In this document: in pieces, positions 8,300-16,206 of the stretch
Layout: every line of letters begins with the position of its first letter
How positions within the stretch are numbered: position 1 is the first letter of the stretch
DNA from: Oscillospiraceae bacterium
Lineage (GTDB): Bacteria; Bacillota; Clostridia; Oscillospirales; Oscillospiraceae
NCBI GenBank assembly: GCA_910575695.1
Contig: CAJTGJ010000022.1
Span: 1 to 64,000 of the forward strand
Length of the DNA: 64,000 nt
Direction: 5' to 3'
The notes under the pieces: generated by a model
Database searches by the model: none
Told to the model about the DNA's origin: nothing
What the model saw: the letters and a program-made list of their open reading frames with translations, nothing else
Made by a program: the position numbers and the translations under genes

Positions 8300-9569
8300 G
8301 CGCCGTCGGGCGGTAGAGTGGGGCAAAAACCTCCTCATCGTTCTGCTCACCCTGTCCGCCCTGCTTCTGCTGAGCCAGACCCCGCTGGTTCAGGACAGCG
8401 GCCTGACGGAGCTGTTCCGCCCCGGCTCCTCCCCCGGCGGCGCCTCCGCTGAACTCCCCCAGGCCGAGCCGATCCTTCCCGTCCAGCTGGCGGTGTACCT
8501 GGACGGGGAGCGCTGCGGCCTGCAATACGACGGCGCCCGCATGGAGGAGCTTTTTTCCTCCTTCGGCCCCCTGCTGGGGGAGGCGCTCACCGGGGCCGGA
8601 ACCCCCTCCGCTCTCAGTGAGGCGGAATGGCGCGGCTGCCTCCAGCGCCCGGGGGTGTATTTCGACTTTTCCGGCAACATCCCCCTGGCCGCGCTGGCCC
8701 GGTGGCTGGGCGGCGGCCTGTGTACCATTGAGGACAGCGCCCGCCGGGTAGCGCTGTCCGCGGAAACGGACGGCCACATCGTGCTGTGCTGGCAGAGCGC
8801 CGGGGACGACGGCTTTTACACCTGCCCCACCACCCTGTCCCGCACCCTTCATCTGGACCCGTTGATGGAGGCTGTATCCCCCAATGGGGCCTATTTCGCC
8901 TTTGAGAACCCGGAACTGTCCCAGATCCTGGAGCCATGCACCCTGATCATTGAGGGGGAGCGCTCCGGGGCGCAGTATACCGCCTCCGCTCCCCTGTCCA
9001 CCGCCGCCGGGATCGAGGCCCTGCTGGACGCGCTGTCCTTTAACAGCAGGAACCACGCCCCCAGCAGCCGCGGCGAGGTCTATCCGGACGGTTCCGACCG
9101 GCTGGTGCTGCGGGACAACGGCACCGTGGTCTACCACGCCGCCCAAGGCGAAAAATACCCGGTGGAAAACCGGAACGGCGTCTCCACCGCCGCCCAGGCC
9201 GCCGACGGCGCCCGCGCCCTGGCGGAGCGGGCCATGGGGGCGCTGATCGGGGACGCCCGGCTGTACCTGCTGTCCGTACAGGAGGAGGAGGACAGCTGGC
9301 GGGTGCGCTTCGGCTACCGGCTGGAGGGCAGCGCCGTCTACCTCTATGACGAAGGCTGGGCCGCGGAATTTTTGGTGCAGGGCGGCTATATCACCGACTT
9401 CACCCTCCATCTGCGCAGCTACACCGCCGATGGAAACCATACCCTGCTGCTGCCCATCGACAAGGCGGCGGCTATGCTGCCTGACCTCACCCGGGAAAAA
9501 CGGGAGCTGGTCATTCAATACCGGGACAGCGGCGGGCAAACGGTAATTCCCGGCTGGGAAGCGGTATAA
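8289..9569 (+). CDS. yycH: YycH-like regulatory protein of the WalRK system
   Basis: 426 residues with one N-terminal transmembrane helix (KNLLIVLLTLSALLLLSQ, ~11-30) and a large extracytoplasmic domain. Its position directly after walK with an 11-base overlap, the single-anchor topology and the length match YycH, which in Bacillus binds WalK through its membrane helix and adjusts kinase activity together with YycI. Sequence conservation in this family is low, so the call rests mainly on context. In the mature domain, strands such as YFDFSGNIPLAALARWLG and AAEFLVQGGYITDF resemble the family. Confidence 0.85.
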   Translation: MRDKRRRAVEWGKNLLIVLLTLSALLLLSQTPLVQDSGLTELFRPGSSPGGASAELPQAEPILPVQLAVYLDGERCGLQYDGARMEELFSSFGPLLGEALTGAGTPSALSEAEWRGCLQRPGVYFDFSGNIPLAALARWLGGGLCTIEDSARRVALSAETDGHIVLCWQSAGDDGFYTCPTTLSRTLHLDPLMEAVSPNGAYFAFENPELSQILEPCTLIIEGERSGAQYTASAPLSTAAGIEALLDALSFNSRNHAPSSRGEVYPDGSDRLVLRDNGTVVYHAAQGEKYPVENRNGVSTAAQAADGARALAERAMGALIGDARLYLLSVQEEEDSWRVRFGYRLEGSAVYLYDEGWAAEFLVQGGYITDFTLHLRSYTADGNHTLLLPIDKAAAMLPDLTREKRELVIQYRDSGGQTVIPGWEAV

Positions 9570-9620
9570 CCGCCCCATTCCACACAGGATCAACAGACGA
9601 TAGGCAAGGGAGGCCCGGAC

Positions 9621-10454
9621 ATGGAGTGGTACAGGCTGAAAAGCATTATCATACTCATACTGCTTCTGCTCAACGCCTTCCTGCTGGTGCTGGTGGGTAT
9701 GCGATATACCGAGGCCGCGAAATACGACCGGACCGCGCTGAACCAAACCCTGGAGGTGCTGGAAGCCCGGGGCATCCAGGCCGACCCGGACAGCCTCTCC
9801 CCCGCCGAAAGCCTGCCCCCCCTGACCATGGAGCGGGATCTTGAGGCGGAACAGAAGCTGGCCGCCGCCCTGCTGGGCAGCGAGGTGGATGCGGATAACC
9901 AGGGCGGCGGGCTGTACCTCTACCGCAGCAAACTGGGCGAGCTCAGCCTGCGCGCCGGAGGGGAGCTGTCCGCCCAGCTGGCCCAGGATGAGCACTGGCG
10001 CACCGATTCGCCGGAGAGCCATGCCGCCGGACTGCTGAGGGCGATGGAGCTGACCGCCCGGCAGACTGGCGTCACCACCCAGGGCACGGAGACCGTCGTG
10101 CGCTTCCGCCAGCTTCTGGACCGGATACCTGTGTTCTCCTGCGAGGTGGAGTTTGTCTACAAGGACGGCCTGCTGAGGACCGTCCGGGGGACCCTGCTCC
10201 CCGCCGGGCAGACCGTGCAGGAGGCGGGCAGCGCCCTTACCCTGCCCACCGCCCTGATGCGTTTTCTGGACGGCATCACCGCCACCGGCGACGTGTGCTC
10301 CTCCATCCAGTCCATGGAGGCGGGGTACCGCATCTCCTCCCAGCCCCTGTCCGGCGGCGTACGGCTGACGGCGGTCTGGCTGGTTTCCAGCAATACCGCC
10401 GACTACTATCTGGACGGCGCCACCGGCGCGCTGACCCGGCTGACAGACCAATGA
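9621..10454 (+). CDS. yycI: YycI-like regulatory protein of the WalRK system
   Basis: 277 residues with a single N-terminal membrane anchor preceded by MEWYRLKSI (then LLLLNAFLLVLVG), exactly the topology and size of YycI. The extracytoplasmic part contains the two YycI-like repeats, ending YYLDGATGALTRL. The start has AAGGGAGG 9 bases upstream. It closes the operon and would form a complex with YycH and WalK in the membrane. The further members found in bacilli (yycJ metallo-hydrolase, htrA) are absent here. Confidence 0.85.
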   Translation: MEWYRLKSIIILILLLLNAFLLVLVGMRYTEAAKYDRTALNQTLEVLEARGIQADPDSLSPAESLPPLTMERDLEAEQKLAAALLGSEVDADNQGGGLYLYRSKLGELSLRAGGELSAQLAQDEHWRTDSPESHAAGLLRAMELTARQTGVTTQGTETVVRFRQLLDRIPVFSCEVEFVYKDGLLRTVRGTLLPAGQTVQEAGSALTLPTALMRFLDGITATGDVCSSIQSMEAGYRISSQPLSGGVRLTAVWLVSSNTADYYLDGATGALTRLTDQ

Positions 10455-10461
10455 GCAAGTT

Positions 10462-10496
10462 CCGCCTCCCGGCTTTGGCCGGGAGGCGGTATGTTA
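10462..10496 (+). terminator. Terminator of the walRK operon
   Basis: A perfect 12-base stem CCGCCTCCCGGC/GCCGGGAGGCGG with loop TTTG begins 7 bases after the yycI stop. The T tract is weak (TATGTT), so termination may be incomplete and allow some read-through into the flippase gene. Confidence 0.7.
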
Positions 10497-10541
10497 GACA
10501 GGCCATCCCTCATATAGGATAGACAAGTGATGATTCAACCG

Positions 10542-10574
10542 CCGCCGCTGGGGCCGTAAAACGGCCTGCGGCGG
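10542..10574. repeat. GC-rich two-tier hairpin upstream of the flippase gene
   Basis: CCGCCGC pairs with GCGGCGG, and inside it GGCCGT pairs with ACGGCC around an AAA loop. No T tract follows, so it is not an ordinary terminator. It lies in the presumed leader of the gene starting at 10646 and might stabilise or attenuate that transcript. Confidence 0.45.
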
Positions 10575-10645
10575 ACCTCTCAGGCATAGCACCGCCCATT
10601 GTCAGACCTCAGATGCTTTGTCTGTATCGTGAAGGAGGCGCGCTC

Positions 10646-12187
10646 TTGTCTACTCTGCTGGCTGGCACCCTGCTGCTCACCGCCACCGGACTGTTTTCCC
10701 AGGTGGTGGGGTTTGTATACCGTATGATCCTCTCCCGCATGATCGGCGCGGAAACCATGGGGCTGTTCCAATTGGTGATGCCGGTATTCTCCGTGTTCAT
10801 GTCGCTCACCGCCGTGGGACTGACCATGGCGGTGTCCACCCTGTCCGCCCGCTACCACGCGCTGGAGGACGACGGCGCCGTAAAGGCCGTCCTCCGCCGG
10901 GCGCTGGGGTGCTTTTTCCTGCTGGCGGTCCCCCTGGGCATTGTGGTGGTGGTACTGTCCGACCCCATCTCCGTCTATCTCCTGGGGGATGCCCGCACCC
11001 GTCTGGGCGTGGTGCTGCTGGTGCCCTGCCTGCTGCTCACCGGGGTGGAAAACCTCCACAAGCACTGTTTCTACGGCATTGGCCGGGTGCGCCCCCCCGC
11101 CGCCGCGGAGACCGCCGAGCAGGTCATCCGGGCGGGGGCGGTGCTGGGACTGCTGGCCGCCCTGCTCCCCCGCACGGCAGAGCAGACGGTGGGCATTGTG
11201 GTGCTGGGGATGGTGCTGTGCGAAGTGTTCTCCGCCTGCGCCCTGACCCTGCTGTTCCAGCGGCACTGGAAGCGCTTCCCGCCCTCCCCCGCCCGGGACC
11301 AGGTCAGCCGCCGCCGTCTGTTTGCCATCGCCCTGCCGGTGGGCGCCACCTCCCTGCTGGGCAATCTGCTCAACTGCGCCAACTCGGTGCTCATCCCCGC
11401 CAAGCTGGTGGAGGGGGGCATGGCCCTGTCCGACGCCATGTCCGAATTCGGGGTGCTGTGCGGCATGACCCTGCCCCTGCTGGGCCTGCCCACCGGATTC
11501 ATCGGGGCGCTGTGCCTGGTGATGGTGCCCGACCTGTCCCGGCGCACCGCCCAGGGGGACCGGCGGGCGGCGGCGGGTTTCCTGGACCGGGTGATGTCGT
11601 CCACCTCCCTGCTCATGGCCCCCGCCATGGCCCTGCTGACCGTCATCGGGCCCTCCATGGGCCGGGCCATGTTCCAGGACGACCGGGTGGGAACGCTGAT
11701 CCTCCCCCTGGCGGCGGGGACCCTCCTGGGCTGCTGGCAGTCGGTGCTGTCCGGGGCCCTGAACGGCCTGGGCCTTCAAAACAAAGCGGCCCGCAGCGCC
11801 ATCGTCAGCGACGCGGCCCAGCTGGCATTCACCTTTTTCGCCGTGCCCAAGTGGGGCCTGCCGGGGTTCGCGGCGGGTTTTGTGGTCTCGGGGATTGTGG
11901 GTGCGGGGATGAACCTGGCATCAGTGCTCCGCGCCGCCGGACTGCGGCCCCGGCTCTTCCGCTGGTTCGTCCGGCCCGTGCTGGCGGCGGTGTTCATGGG
12001 CCTGTGGTGCAATCTGCTGTTCCGGGTGATGCTGGACGCAGGCTGCCACCAGGGATGGACGGCGCTGGTGTGCGCCATCCTGGGGCTGGTGCTGTATGCC
12101 GCCGCCCTGCTGGCTCAGGGGCTGTCCGTCAACGTGGTGTTTGCCTGGTTCGGCTCCTGCTTCAAACAGAAAGGGCGTGCTTTATGA
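10646..12187 (+). CDS. SpoVB-like oligosaccharide flippase (MOP superfamily)
   Basis: 513 residues from a TTG at 10646, preferred because AAGGAGG lies 7 bases before it; an ATG 33 bases upstream would place the binding site inside the gene. About 14 hydrophobic segments are spread along the chain, with the family's N-terminal motif GLFSQVVGFVYRMILSRMIGAE. SpoVB/MurJ-type proteins flip lipid-linked glycans across the membrane; SpoVB acts in spore cortex formation. Members are hard to separate by sequence, so a wall-polymer flippase role outside sporulation is possible. The stop overlaps the next start (ATGA), so the two genes are translationally coupled. Confidence 0.85.
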   Translation: MSTLLAGTLLLTATGLFSQVVGFVYRMILSRMIGAETMGLFQLVMPVFSVFMSLTAVGLTMAVSTLSARYHALEDDGAVKAVLRRALGCFFLLAVPLGIVVVVLSDPISVYLLGDARTRLGVVLLVPCLLLTGVENLHKHCFYGIGRVRPPAAAETAEQVIRAGAVLGLLAALLPRTAEQTVGIVVLGMVLCEVFSACALTLLFQRHWKRFPPSPARDQVSRRRLFAIALPVGATSLLGNLLNCANSVLIPAKLVEGGMALSDAMSEFGVLCGMTLPLLGLPTGFIGALCLVMVPDLSRRTAQGDRRAAAGFLDRVMSSTSLLMAPAMALLTVIGPSMGRAMFQDDRVGTLILPLAAGTLLGCWQSVLSGALNGLGLQNKAARSAIVSDAAQLAFTFFAVPKWGLPGFAAGFVVSGIVGAGMNLASVLRAAGLRPRLFRWFVRPVLAAVFMGLWCNLLFRVMLDAGCHQGWTALVCAILGLVLYAAALLAQGLSVNVVFAWFGSCFKQKGRAL

Positions 12188-12843
12188 AACCAAATATTCT
12201 GATTTCCACCGGCGGCGGGGATGCCGCCAATTACATCGCCGCCATCGAAGCCGCCGGAGGGCAGGCGGAAGCCCGCTATCTCCCCGCCCCGGAGCTGACC
12301 TGCGACGGCCTTCTCCTGGCCGGAGGGGAGGACATGGACCCCGCCCTGTTCGGGCAGGCGGACCGGGGCTCCCGGGGCATCGACCGGGCCAGGGACGAGG
12401 CGGAGCTTGCCCTGCTGGACCTCTTTCTGGGGGCGGGCAGGCCGGTGCTGGCCATCTGTCGGGGGCATCAGGTGGTCAATGTGTGGCTGGGCGGCGACCT
12501 GGTGCAGGACCTGGCCCCGGCCCTGACCCCCCTCCACGGCGGCGGGGACAGAGACCGGGTGCATCTGGTCAAGGCCGCAGACGGCTCCCTGCTCCACCGG
12601 CTGTACGGCCCGGTGTTCCCGGTGAACAGCTGGCACCATCAGGCGCTGGGGCGGCTGGGGAAGGGGCTGTCCGCCTCTGCCCGCTCCAAAGACGGGGTGG
12701 TGGAGGCGGTGGAACACCACAGTTTTCCTCTGATTTCCGTCCAGTTCCACCCGGAGCGCATGACCGGGGCCAAGGCCCGACCGGACACGGTGGACGGCGG
12801 CGCCGTTTTCCGGGCCTTTCTCGATATGGCCGGCAAATCGTGA
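12184..12843 (+). CDS. Class I glutamine amidotransferase-like hydrolase (peptidase C26, PuuD-like)
   Basis: 219 residues forming one GATase fold. The nucleophile Cys is in LAICRGHQVVN (about residue 98), and the His and Glu of the triad are in ISVQFHPERM near residue 195. The LLAGGEDMDPALFG segment is typical of gamma-glutamyl-gamma-aminobutyrate hydrolases such as PuuD, but the protein is about 35 residues shorter than E. coli PuuD and no putrescine genes are nearby, so the substrate is uncertain. Coupling to the flippase by an ATGA overlap hints at a role with gamma-glutamyl or peptidoglycan-derived compounds; that is inference. Confidence 0.8.
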   Translation: MKPNILISTGGGDAANYIAAIEAAGGQAEARYLPAPELTCDGLLLAGGEDMDPALFGQADRGSRGIDRARDEAELALLDLFLGAGRPVLAICRGHQVVNVWLGGDLVQDLAPALTPLHGGGDRDRVHLVKAADGSLLHRLYGPVFPVNSWHHQALGRLGKGLSASARSKDGVVEAVEHHSFPLISVQFHPERMTGAKARPDTVDGGAVFRAFLDMAGKS

Positions 12844-12882
12844 AAAAAAACGCGTCTCCCTGCCTGGAGACGCGTTTTTGCG
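12844..12882. terminator. Bidirectional terminator between convergent genes
   Basis: Stem AAACGCGTCTCC/GGAGACGCGTTT with a 6-base loop, an A run on its left and TTTTT on its right. It can end the flippase operon on the plus strand and the phosphoribosyltransferase gene on the minus strand. Confidence 0.9.
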
Positions 12883-12890
12883 ATGTACGT

Positions 12891-13442
12891 TTACAGAGGC
12901 TTCCCGTCGGCGGAAAACAGGGGCAGTTTTTCCAAAAACAGGATGTCGTCCCGTCTGGCGGCGTCTCCCTCGGCCAGGATGGCCATGCGGCCCGCCACAT
13001 AGCCCCCCGCCTGCTCCACCAAGCTCTCCACCGCCGCCAGCGAGCCGCCGGTGGAGATCACATCATCCAGGATCAGGATGCGCTTCCCTTTAATTTTCCC
13101 AGCGTCCGCGCCGTCCATGTACAGCTTCTGCTCCCCCTCGGTGGTGATGGAGCGGTCCACCGCCTCGAACACACCGTTCATATAGGCTTTTTTCTTCTTG
13201 CGCACCAGGAAATACTCGTTGCGGCCGCTCTGGCGGGCCATCTCATGCACCAGAGGGATGGCCTTGGCCTCGGGGGCCACCATGTAGTCGAACTCCGGCG
13301 CAATCTTCAACATTTCCCGGGCGCAGGCACAGGTCAGCTCCACGTCGCCGAAGATCACAAACGCGCCGATCATCAGCGTATCGCTGATGGGGCACAGCGG
13401 CAGGTTGCGGGTGAGGCCCGCCACTTTCATTTCATACGTCAT
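12891..13442 (-). CDS. Purine phosphoribosyltransferase (Apt/Xpt-like)
   Basis: 183 residues of type I phosphoribosyltransferase fold. The PRPP-binding loop reads ILILDDVISTGGSL (about residues 119-132), with the two acidic residues and the TGG turn intact, and the flexible loop precedes it. Such enzymes join a free purine base to PRPP to give the nucleotide. Length and the preceding VAPEAKAIPLVHEMA region fit adenine/xanthine-type enzymes; substrate choice cannot be fixed from sequence. It sits opposite a purine permease gene carrying a guanine-class riboswitch, so it probably belongs to the same salvage route. The 5' leader has a strong GGGCGGC/GCCGCCC hairpin (about 13464-13482). Confidence 0.8.
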   Translation of the reverse strand: MTYEMKVAGLTRNLPLCPISDTLMIGAFVIFGDVELTCACAREMLKIAPEFDYMVAPEAKAIPLVHEMARQSGRNEYFLVRKKKKAYMNGVFEAVDRSITTEGEQKLYMDGADAGKIKGKRILILDDVISTGGSLAAVESLVEQAGGYVAGRMAILAEGDAARRDDILFLEKLPLFSADGKPL

Positions 13443-13501
13443 ATCCCACAGCTCCTATCCTGGGCGGCAGACAGCCGCCCATTGTGATTCCTACGAGAGA
13501 C

Positions 13502-13530
13502 ATTATACTATCCCTGTCCCTTCTTGTCAA
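13502..13530 (-). promoter_or_regulatory. Consensus sigma-A promoter of the phosphoribosyltransferase gene
   Basis: Minus strand TTGACA, 17-base spacer, TATAAT: a perfect match to both hexamers. Confidence 0.9.
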
Positions 13531-13561
13531 AATGTATGAAGTTTTCAGAAGGTGAAAAAAT

Positions 13562-13590
13562 TTGTAGAATTTTTCCGGATTCTGTGATAT
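13562..13590 (+). promoter_or_regulatory. Promoter of the riboswitch-controlled purine permease gene
   Basis: TTGTAG, 17-base spacer, TGATAT, ending about 23 bases before the riboswitch aptamer begins. The divergent promoter on the other strand lies 32 bases away. Confidence 0.65.
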
Positions 13591-13612
13591 CATATTTTTG
13601 TCAACTCAATAT

Positions 13613-13731
13613 CCTTCGGTATAATCGGGGCGGGACCGGCCCCGAGTCTCTACTGCCCAATCAAACCCAGGCAGCTGCCGAAAACAGAACAGGCCCGGAA
13701 AGTCACGTATTTCCGGGTTGCTTTTGTTTTT
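13613..13731 (+). ncRNA. Purine (guanine-class) riboswitch with terminator expression platform
   Basis: The aptamer spans about 13614-13683. P1 is TTCGG/CCGAA and J1/2 reads TATAATC. P2 is CGGGGC/GCCCCG, J2/3 is TCTCTAC (matching the conserved TnTCTAC), and P3 is CTGCC/GGCAG. In the 3' junction the base aligning with position 74 is C, the choice that selects guanine or hypoxanthine over adenine. Loop 2 (GGGACCG) and loop 3 (12 bases with CCC) differ from the usual kissing loops but could pair GGG with CCC. A terminator follows (CCCGGAAA/TTTCCGGG then TTGCTTTTGTTTTT, 13694-13731). Ligand binding would stop transcription of the permease gene. Confidence 0.85.
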
Positions 13732-13776
13732 CCTCCCCCGATTCTGCCGAAGGAAATTCTGGAGAGGGAGTTTTGT

Positions 13777-15210
13777 ATGGAAAACATCTTTAAGCTCAAG
13801 GAGAACGGCACCACGGTACGGACCGAGATCGTAGCGGGCCTGACCACGTTCATGACGATGGCCTACATCATCGCTCTGAACCCCAACCTGCTCACCGGCT
13901 TCGGCGCGGAGGAGTGCGGCGGCCAGCCCCTGTGGAACGGCGTGTTCCTGGCCACCTGCATCGCCTCCGCCGTCGGTATGTTCGTCATGGCCTTCGTGGC
14001 CAACAAGCCCTTCTGTCTGGCCCCCGGCATGGGCCTGAACAGCTTCTTTGCCGCGGTAGTTGCCAACATCGCGGGCCTCACCGGCATGAGCTATGTGGCC
14101 AGCTTCCAGGCGGCGCTGGTCATCATCCTCATTGAGGGCATCGTGTTCATCGTCCTGTCCGTGCTGAACATCCGGGAGAAGATCGTGGACGCCATTCCCC
14201 TGGGCGTCCGGCTGGGCATCGGCCCCGCCATCGGCCTGATGCTGATGAACATCGGCCTGGGCTCCAACGCGGGCATCTACTCCGAGACCGGCGGCCCCTT
14301 CTTTGTCATGCGGGACTTCTTCGGCGCACTCACCCCCAGCGCGGCCCAGTCCGCCATGGGCTCTGGCTACGCCGCCATGGTGCTCACCGTGGTCACCATG
14401 TTCGTGGGCCTGTTCGCCATTGTGATTCTGGCAAAGAAGGGCGTCAAGGGCGCGGTGTTGCTGGGTATGCTGGCGGCCTCCATCCTCTATTGGATCGGCT
14501 CCTTCGTCTTCCTGGACACCAACCCCTTCGCATCCCTGGAAAAGGCCTCCTTCCTGCCCCCCTTCGGCGACATGGCGGCCACTACCCTGTTCAAGTTCAA
14601 TTTCCAGGGTCTCATGGACATCAGCCTGTTCACCGTCATCACCCTGGTAATCACCTTCTGCATGATCGATATGTTCGACACCATCGGCACCCTGGTGGGC
14701 ACCGCCTCCCGGGCGGGCATGGTGGACAAGAACGGCAAAATGCCCCAAATGCGGGAGGCCCTGCTGGCTGACGCCGTGGGTACCGTGGCGGGCGCCTGCA
14801 CCGGCACCTCCACTGTCACCACCTTCGTGGAGTCCGCCTCCGGCGTGGAGGCCGGCGGACGCACCGGCCTGACCGCCCTGGTCTGCGGCATCCTGTTCCT
14901 GGCCTGTATGTTCATCGCCCCCATCGCGGCCATCATCCCCGCCGCCGCCACCTCCGCCGCCCTGATCTATGTGGGCGTGCTGATGCTGATGGGCCTGAAA
15001 AATGTGGACTTCGGCGATATGGACCAGATGGTGCCCGTGGCGCTGATGCTTATCGCCATGCCCATCTCCGGCTCCATCGGCCACGCCATCGGCCTGGGCC
15101 TGATCTACTACACCGTGATCAAGGTGTTCACCGGCAAGGCCAAAGAGGTCTCTGTGCTGACCTACATCATCTCCGCTCTGTTTCTGGTTAAGTTCTTCCT
15201 GATTGTGTGA
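13777..15210 (+). CDS. pbuG: NCS2-family purine permease (AzgA/PbuG type)
   Basis: 477 residues, very hydrophobic, with the 14-TM arrangement of nucleobase permeases. The N-terminal signature GLTTFMTMAYIIALNPNLL and the motif FCLAPGMGLNSFFA are those of the AzgA/PbuG branch that imports hypoxanthine, guanine or adenine by proton symport. The conserved CTGTSTVTTFVESASGVEAG segment lies near residue 340. The start follows GGAGAGGGAG closely. Control by a guanine-class riboswitch supports guanine or hypoxanthine uptake. Confidence 0.93.
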   Translation: MENIFKLKENGTTVRTEIVAGLTTFMTMAYIIALNPNLLTGFGAEECGGQPLWNGVFLATCIASAVGMFVMAFVANKPFCLAPGMGLNSFFAAVVANIAGLTGMSYVASFQAALVIILIEGIVFIVLSVLNIREKIVDAIPLGVRLGIGPAIGLMLMNIGLGSNAGIYSETGGPFFVMRDFFGALTPSAAQSAMGSGYAAMVLTVVTMFVGLFAIVILAKKGVKGAVLLGMLAASILYWIGSFVFLDTNPFASLEKASFLPPFGDMAATTLFKFNFQGLMDISLFTVITLVITFCMIDMFDTIGTLVGTASRAGMVDKNGKMPQMREALLADAVGTVAGACTGTSTVTTFVESASGVEAGGRTGLTALVCGILFLACMFIAPIAAIIPAAATSAALIYVGVLMLMGLKNVDFGDMDQMVPVALMLIAMPISGSIGHAIGLGLIYYTVIKVFTGKAKEVSVLTYIISALFLVKFFLIV

Positions 15211-15233
15211 CGGCAATTTTTCCCCATAAGCAG

Positions 15234-15269
15234 CAGCCCCTGCCTTGCGGCAGGGGCTGTGATTTTTTG
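15234..15269 (+). terminator. Terminator of the purine permease gene
   Basis: Perfect 11-base stem CAGCCCCTGCC/GGCAGGGGCTG with a TTGC loop, then TGATTTTTTG. Confidence 0.9.
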
Positions 15270-15336
15270 TTTTCATGAAAATCAATAGCAAATTTCCCCC
15301 CGCCCTCATAGAATAAGGGGCAAAGGAGGTGTGAAC

Positions 15337-16140
15337 ATGGAAGAAATGATCCCATGCTCGATCAAGGATCAGGAGGTATTCCAGCGTGTATGGCAGCGGG
15401 TCATGGCGGGCCGGGACGGCGCTCAGTGTTCCCTTGAGGCCATGCCCCCCAATATGCAGGGCGATCTGTCCTGCGAGTGCTTAGAGGCCCTGGTCCAACA
15501 GCAGGACGTAAATGTGCCCCAGCCCGCCCCGTCCTGCCCCGGCGGTGAATCCCCTGCTCCGGAAGAACCCATGCCCCAGCCGCCTGTGGAGGAGCCGCCC
15601 ATGCCGGAACCCCCTGTGGAGGAACCATTTGCTCCGGACTGCCCCCAGGCCCCGGCGGAGCCGGACACGCTGCCCAAGGAGGAGGGCTGTCACCGGGGCT
15701 ATGACCTGCCCCAGCTGTGGGAGGGGACTCAGGATGAGACAGACCGCACCGCCCGTCTGCGCCGCCATGTGATGGACGCGCTGGAGGGCTGGCAGTTCTA
15801 CCGCCATCTGGCCCGGCGGGCCAGGGGGACGGACGCCCGTGTACTTAACGGCCTGGCTGGTGAGCTTCACCGCAGCGCTCGGAAGCTGTCAGCCGCCTAT
15901 TTTCTGCTCACCGGACTGCGGTACTGGCCCAGCGAGCTGCTGTGTACCCCGGCTATCCCGTCCTACTGGGGCGCCTTGCGGACACGGCATCAGGCGGAAC
16001 AGCACCAGGAGACGGCCTACCGCATGGCATCGGACGACTGGGACGACGCCGATATGCAGGAGCTGTATACCGAGCTGATCGAGGCCTGTCAGAAGCGCTG
16101 CCGCCAGCTGCGCACCCTGCTGGAGCAGGATTTTTCCTGA
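15337..16140 (+). CDS. Ferritin-like helical protein with proline-rich insert, function unknown
   Basis: 267 residues. The ATG at 15337 has AGGAGG 7 bases upstream; a GTG two codons earlier is too close to it. Residues ~65-115 are a low-complexity Pro/Glu linker containing repeats of PPVEEPPMPEP. The last ~140 residues are helical and resemble a rubrerythrin/ferritin-like bundle (ALEGWQFYRHLARRA paired with ELHRSARKLSAAYFLLTG), but the usual ExxH iron ligands are mostly missing. No signal peptide. Related small helical proteins in Firmicutes are often spore- or stress-associated, but nothing here proves a role. Single gene between two terminators. Confidence 0.6.
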   Translation: MEEMIPCSIKDQEVFQRVWQRVMAGRDGAQCSLEAMPPNMQGDLSCECLEALVQQQDVNVPQPAPSCPGGESPAPEEPMPQPPVEEPPMPEPPVEEPFAPDCPQAPAEPDTLPKEEGCHRGYDLPQLWEGTQDETDRTARLRRHVMDALEGWQFYRHLARRARGTDARVLNGLAGELHRSARKLSAAYFLLTGLRYWPSELLCTPAIPSYWGALRTRHQAEQHQETAYRMASDDWDDADMQELYTELIEACQKRCRQLRTLLEQDFS

Positions 16141-16150
16141 CCGCGCAAGG

Positions 16151-16187
16151 AAAAGGGAGACGCTTCGGTGAAGCGTCTCCCTTTTTG
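16151..16187. terminator. Bidirectional terminator between convergent genes
   Basis: A 16-base stem (aaaagggagacgcttc and its complement) with a GGT loop, an A run on one side and T run on the other. It serves the ferritin-like gene and PFOR. Confidence 0.95.
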
Positions 16188-16206
16188 ACGTTGGATTACG
16201 CTGGGA

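Noticed and set aside
10909-12183. Upstream part of a 644-codon frame ending at 12843
   Set aside because: The portion before 12184 overlaps the flippase in another frame and is Pro/Gly/Arg-rich; only the part from the ATG at 12184 is a real amidotransferase gene.
13606-15309. A 567-codon minus-strand frame opposite the purine permease gene
   Set aside because: His/Gln/Gly-rich antisense translation typical of shadows of TM proteins; the plus strand has the real permease.
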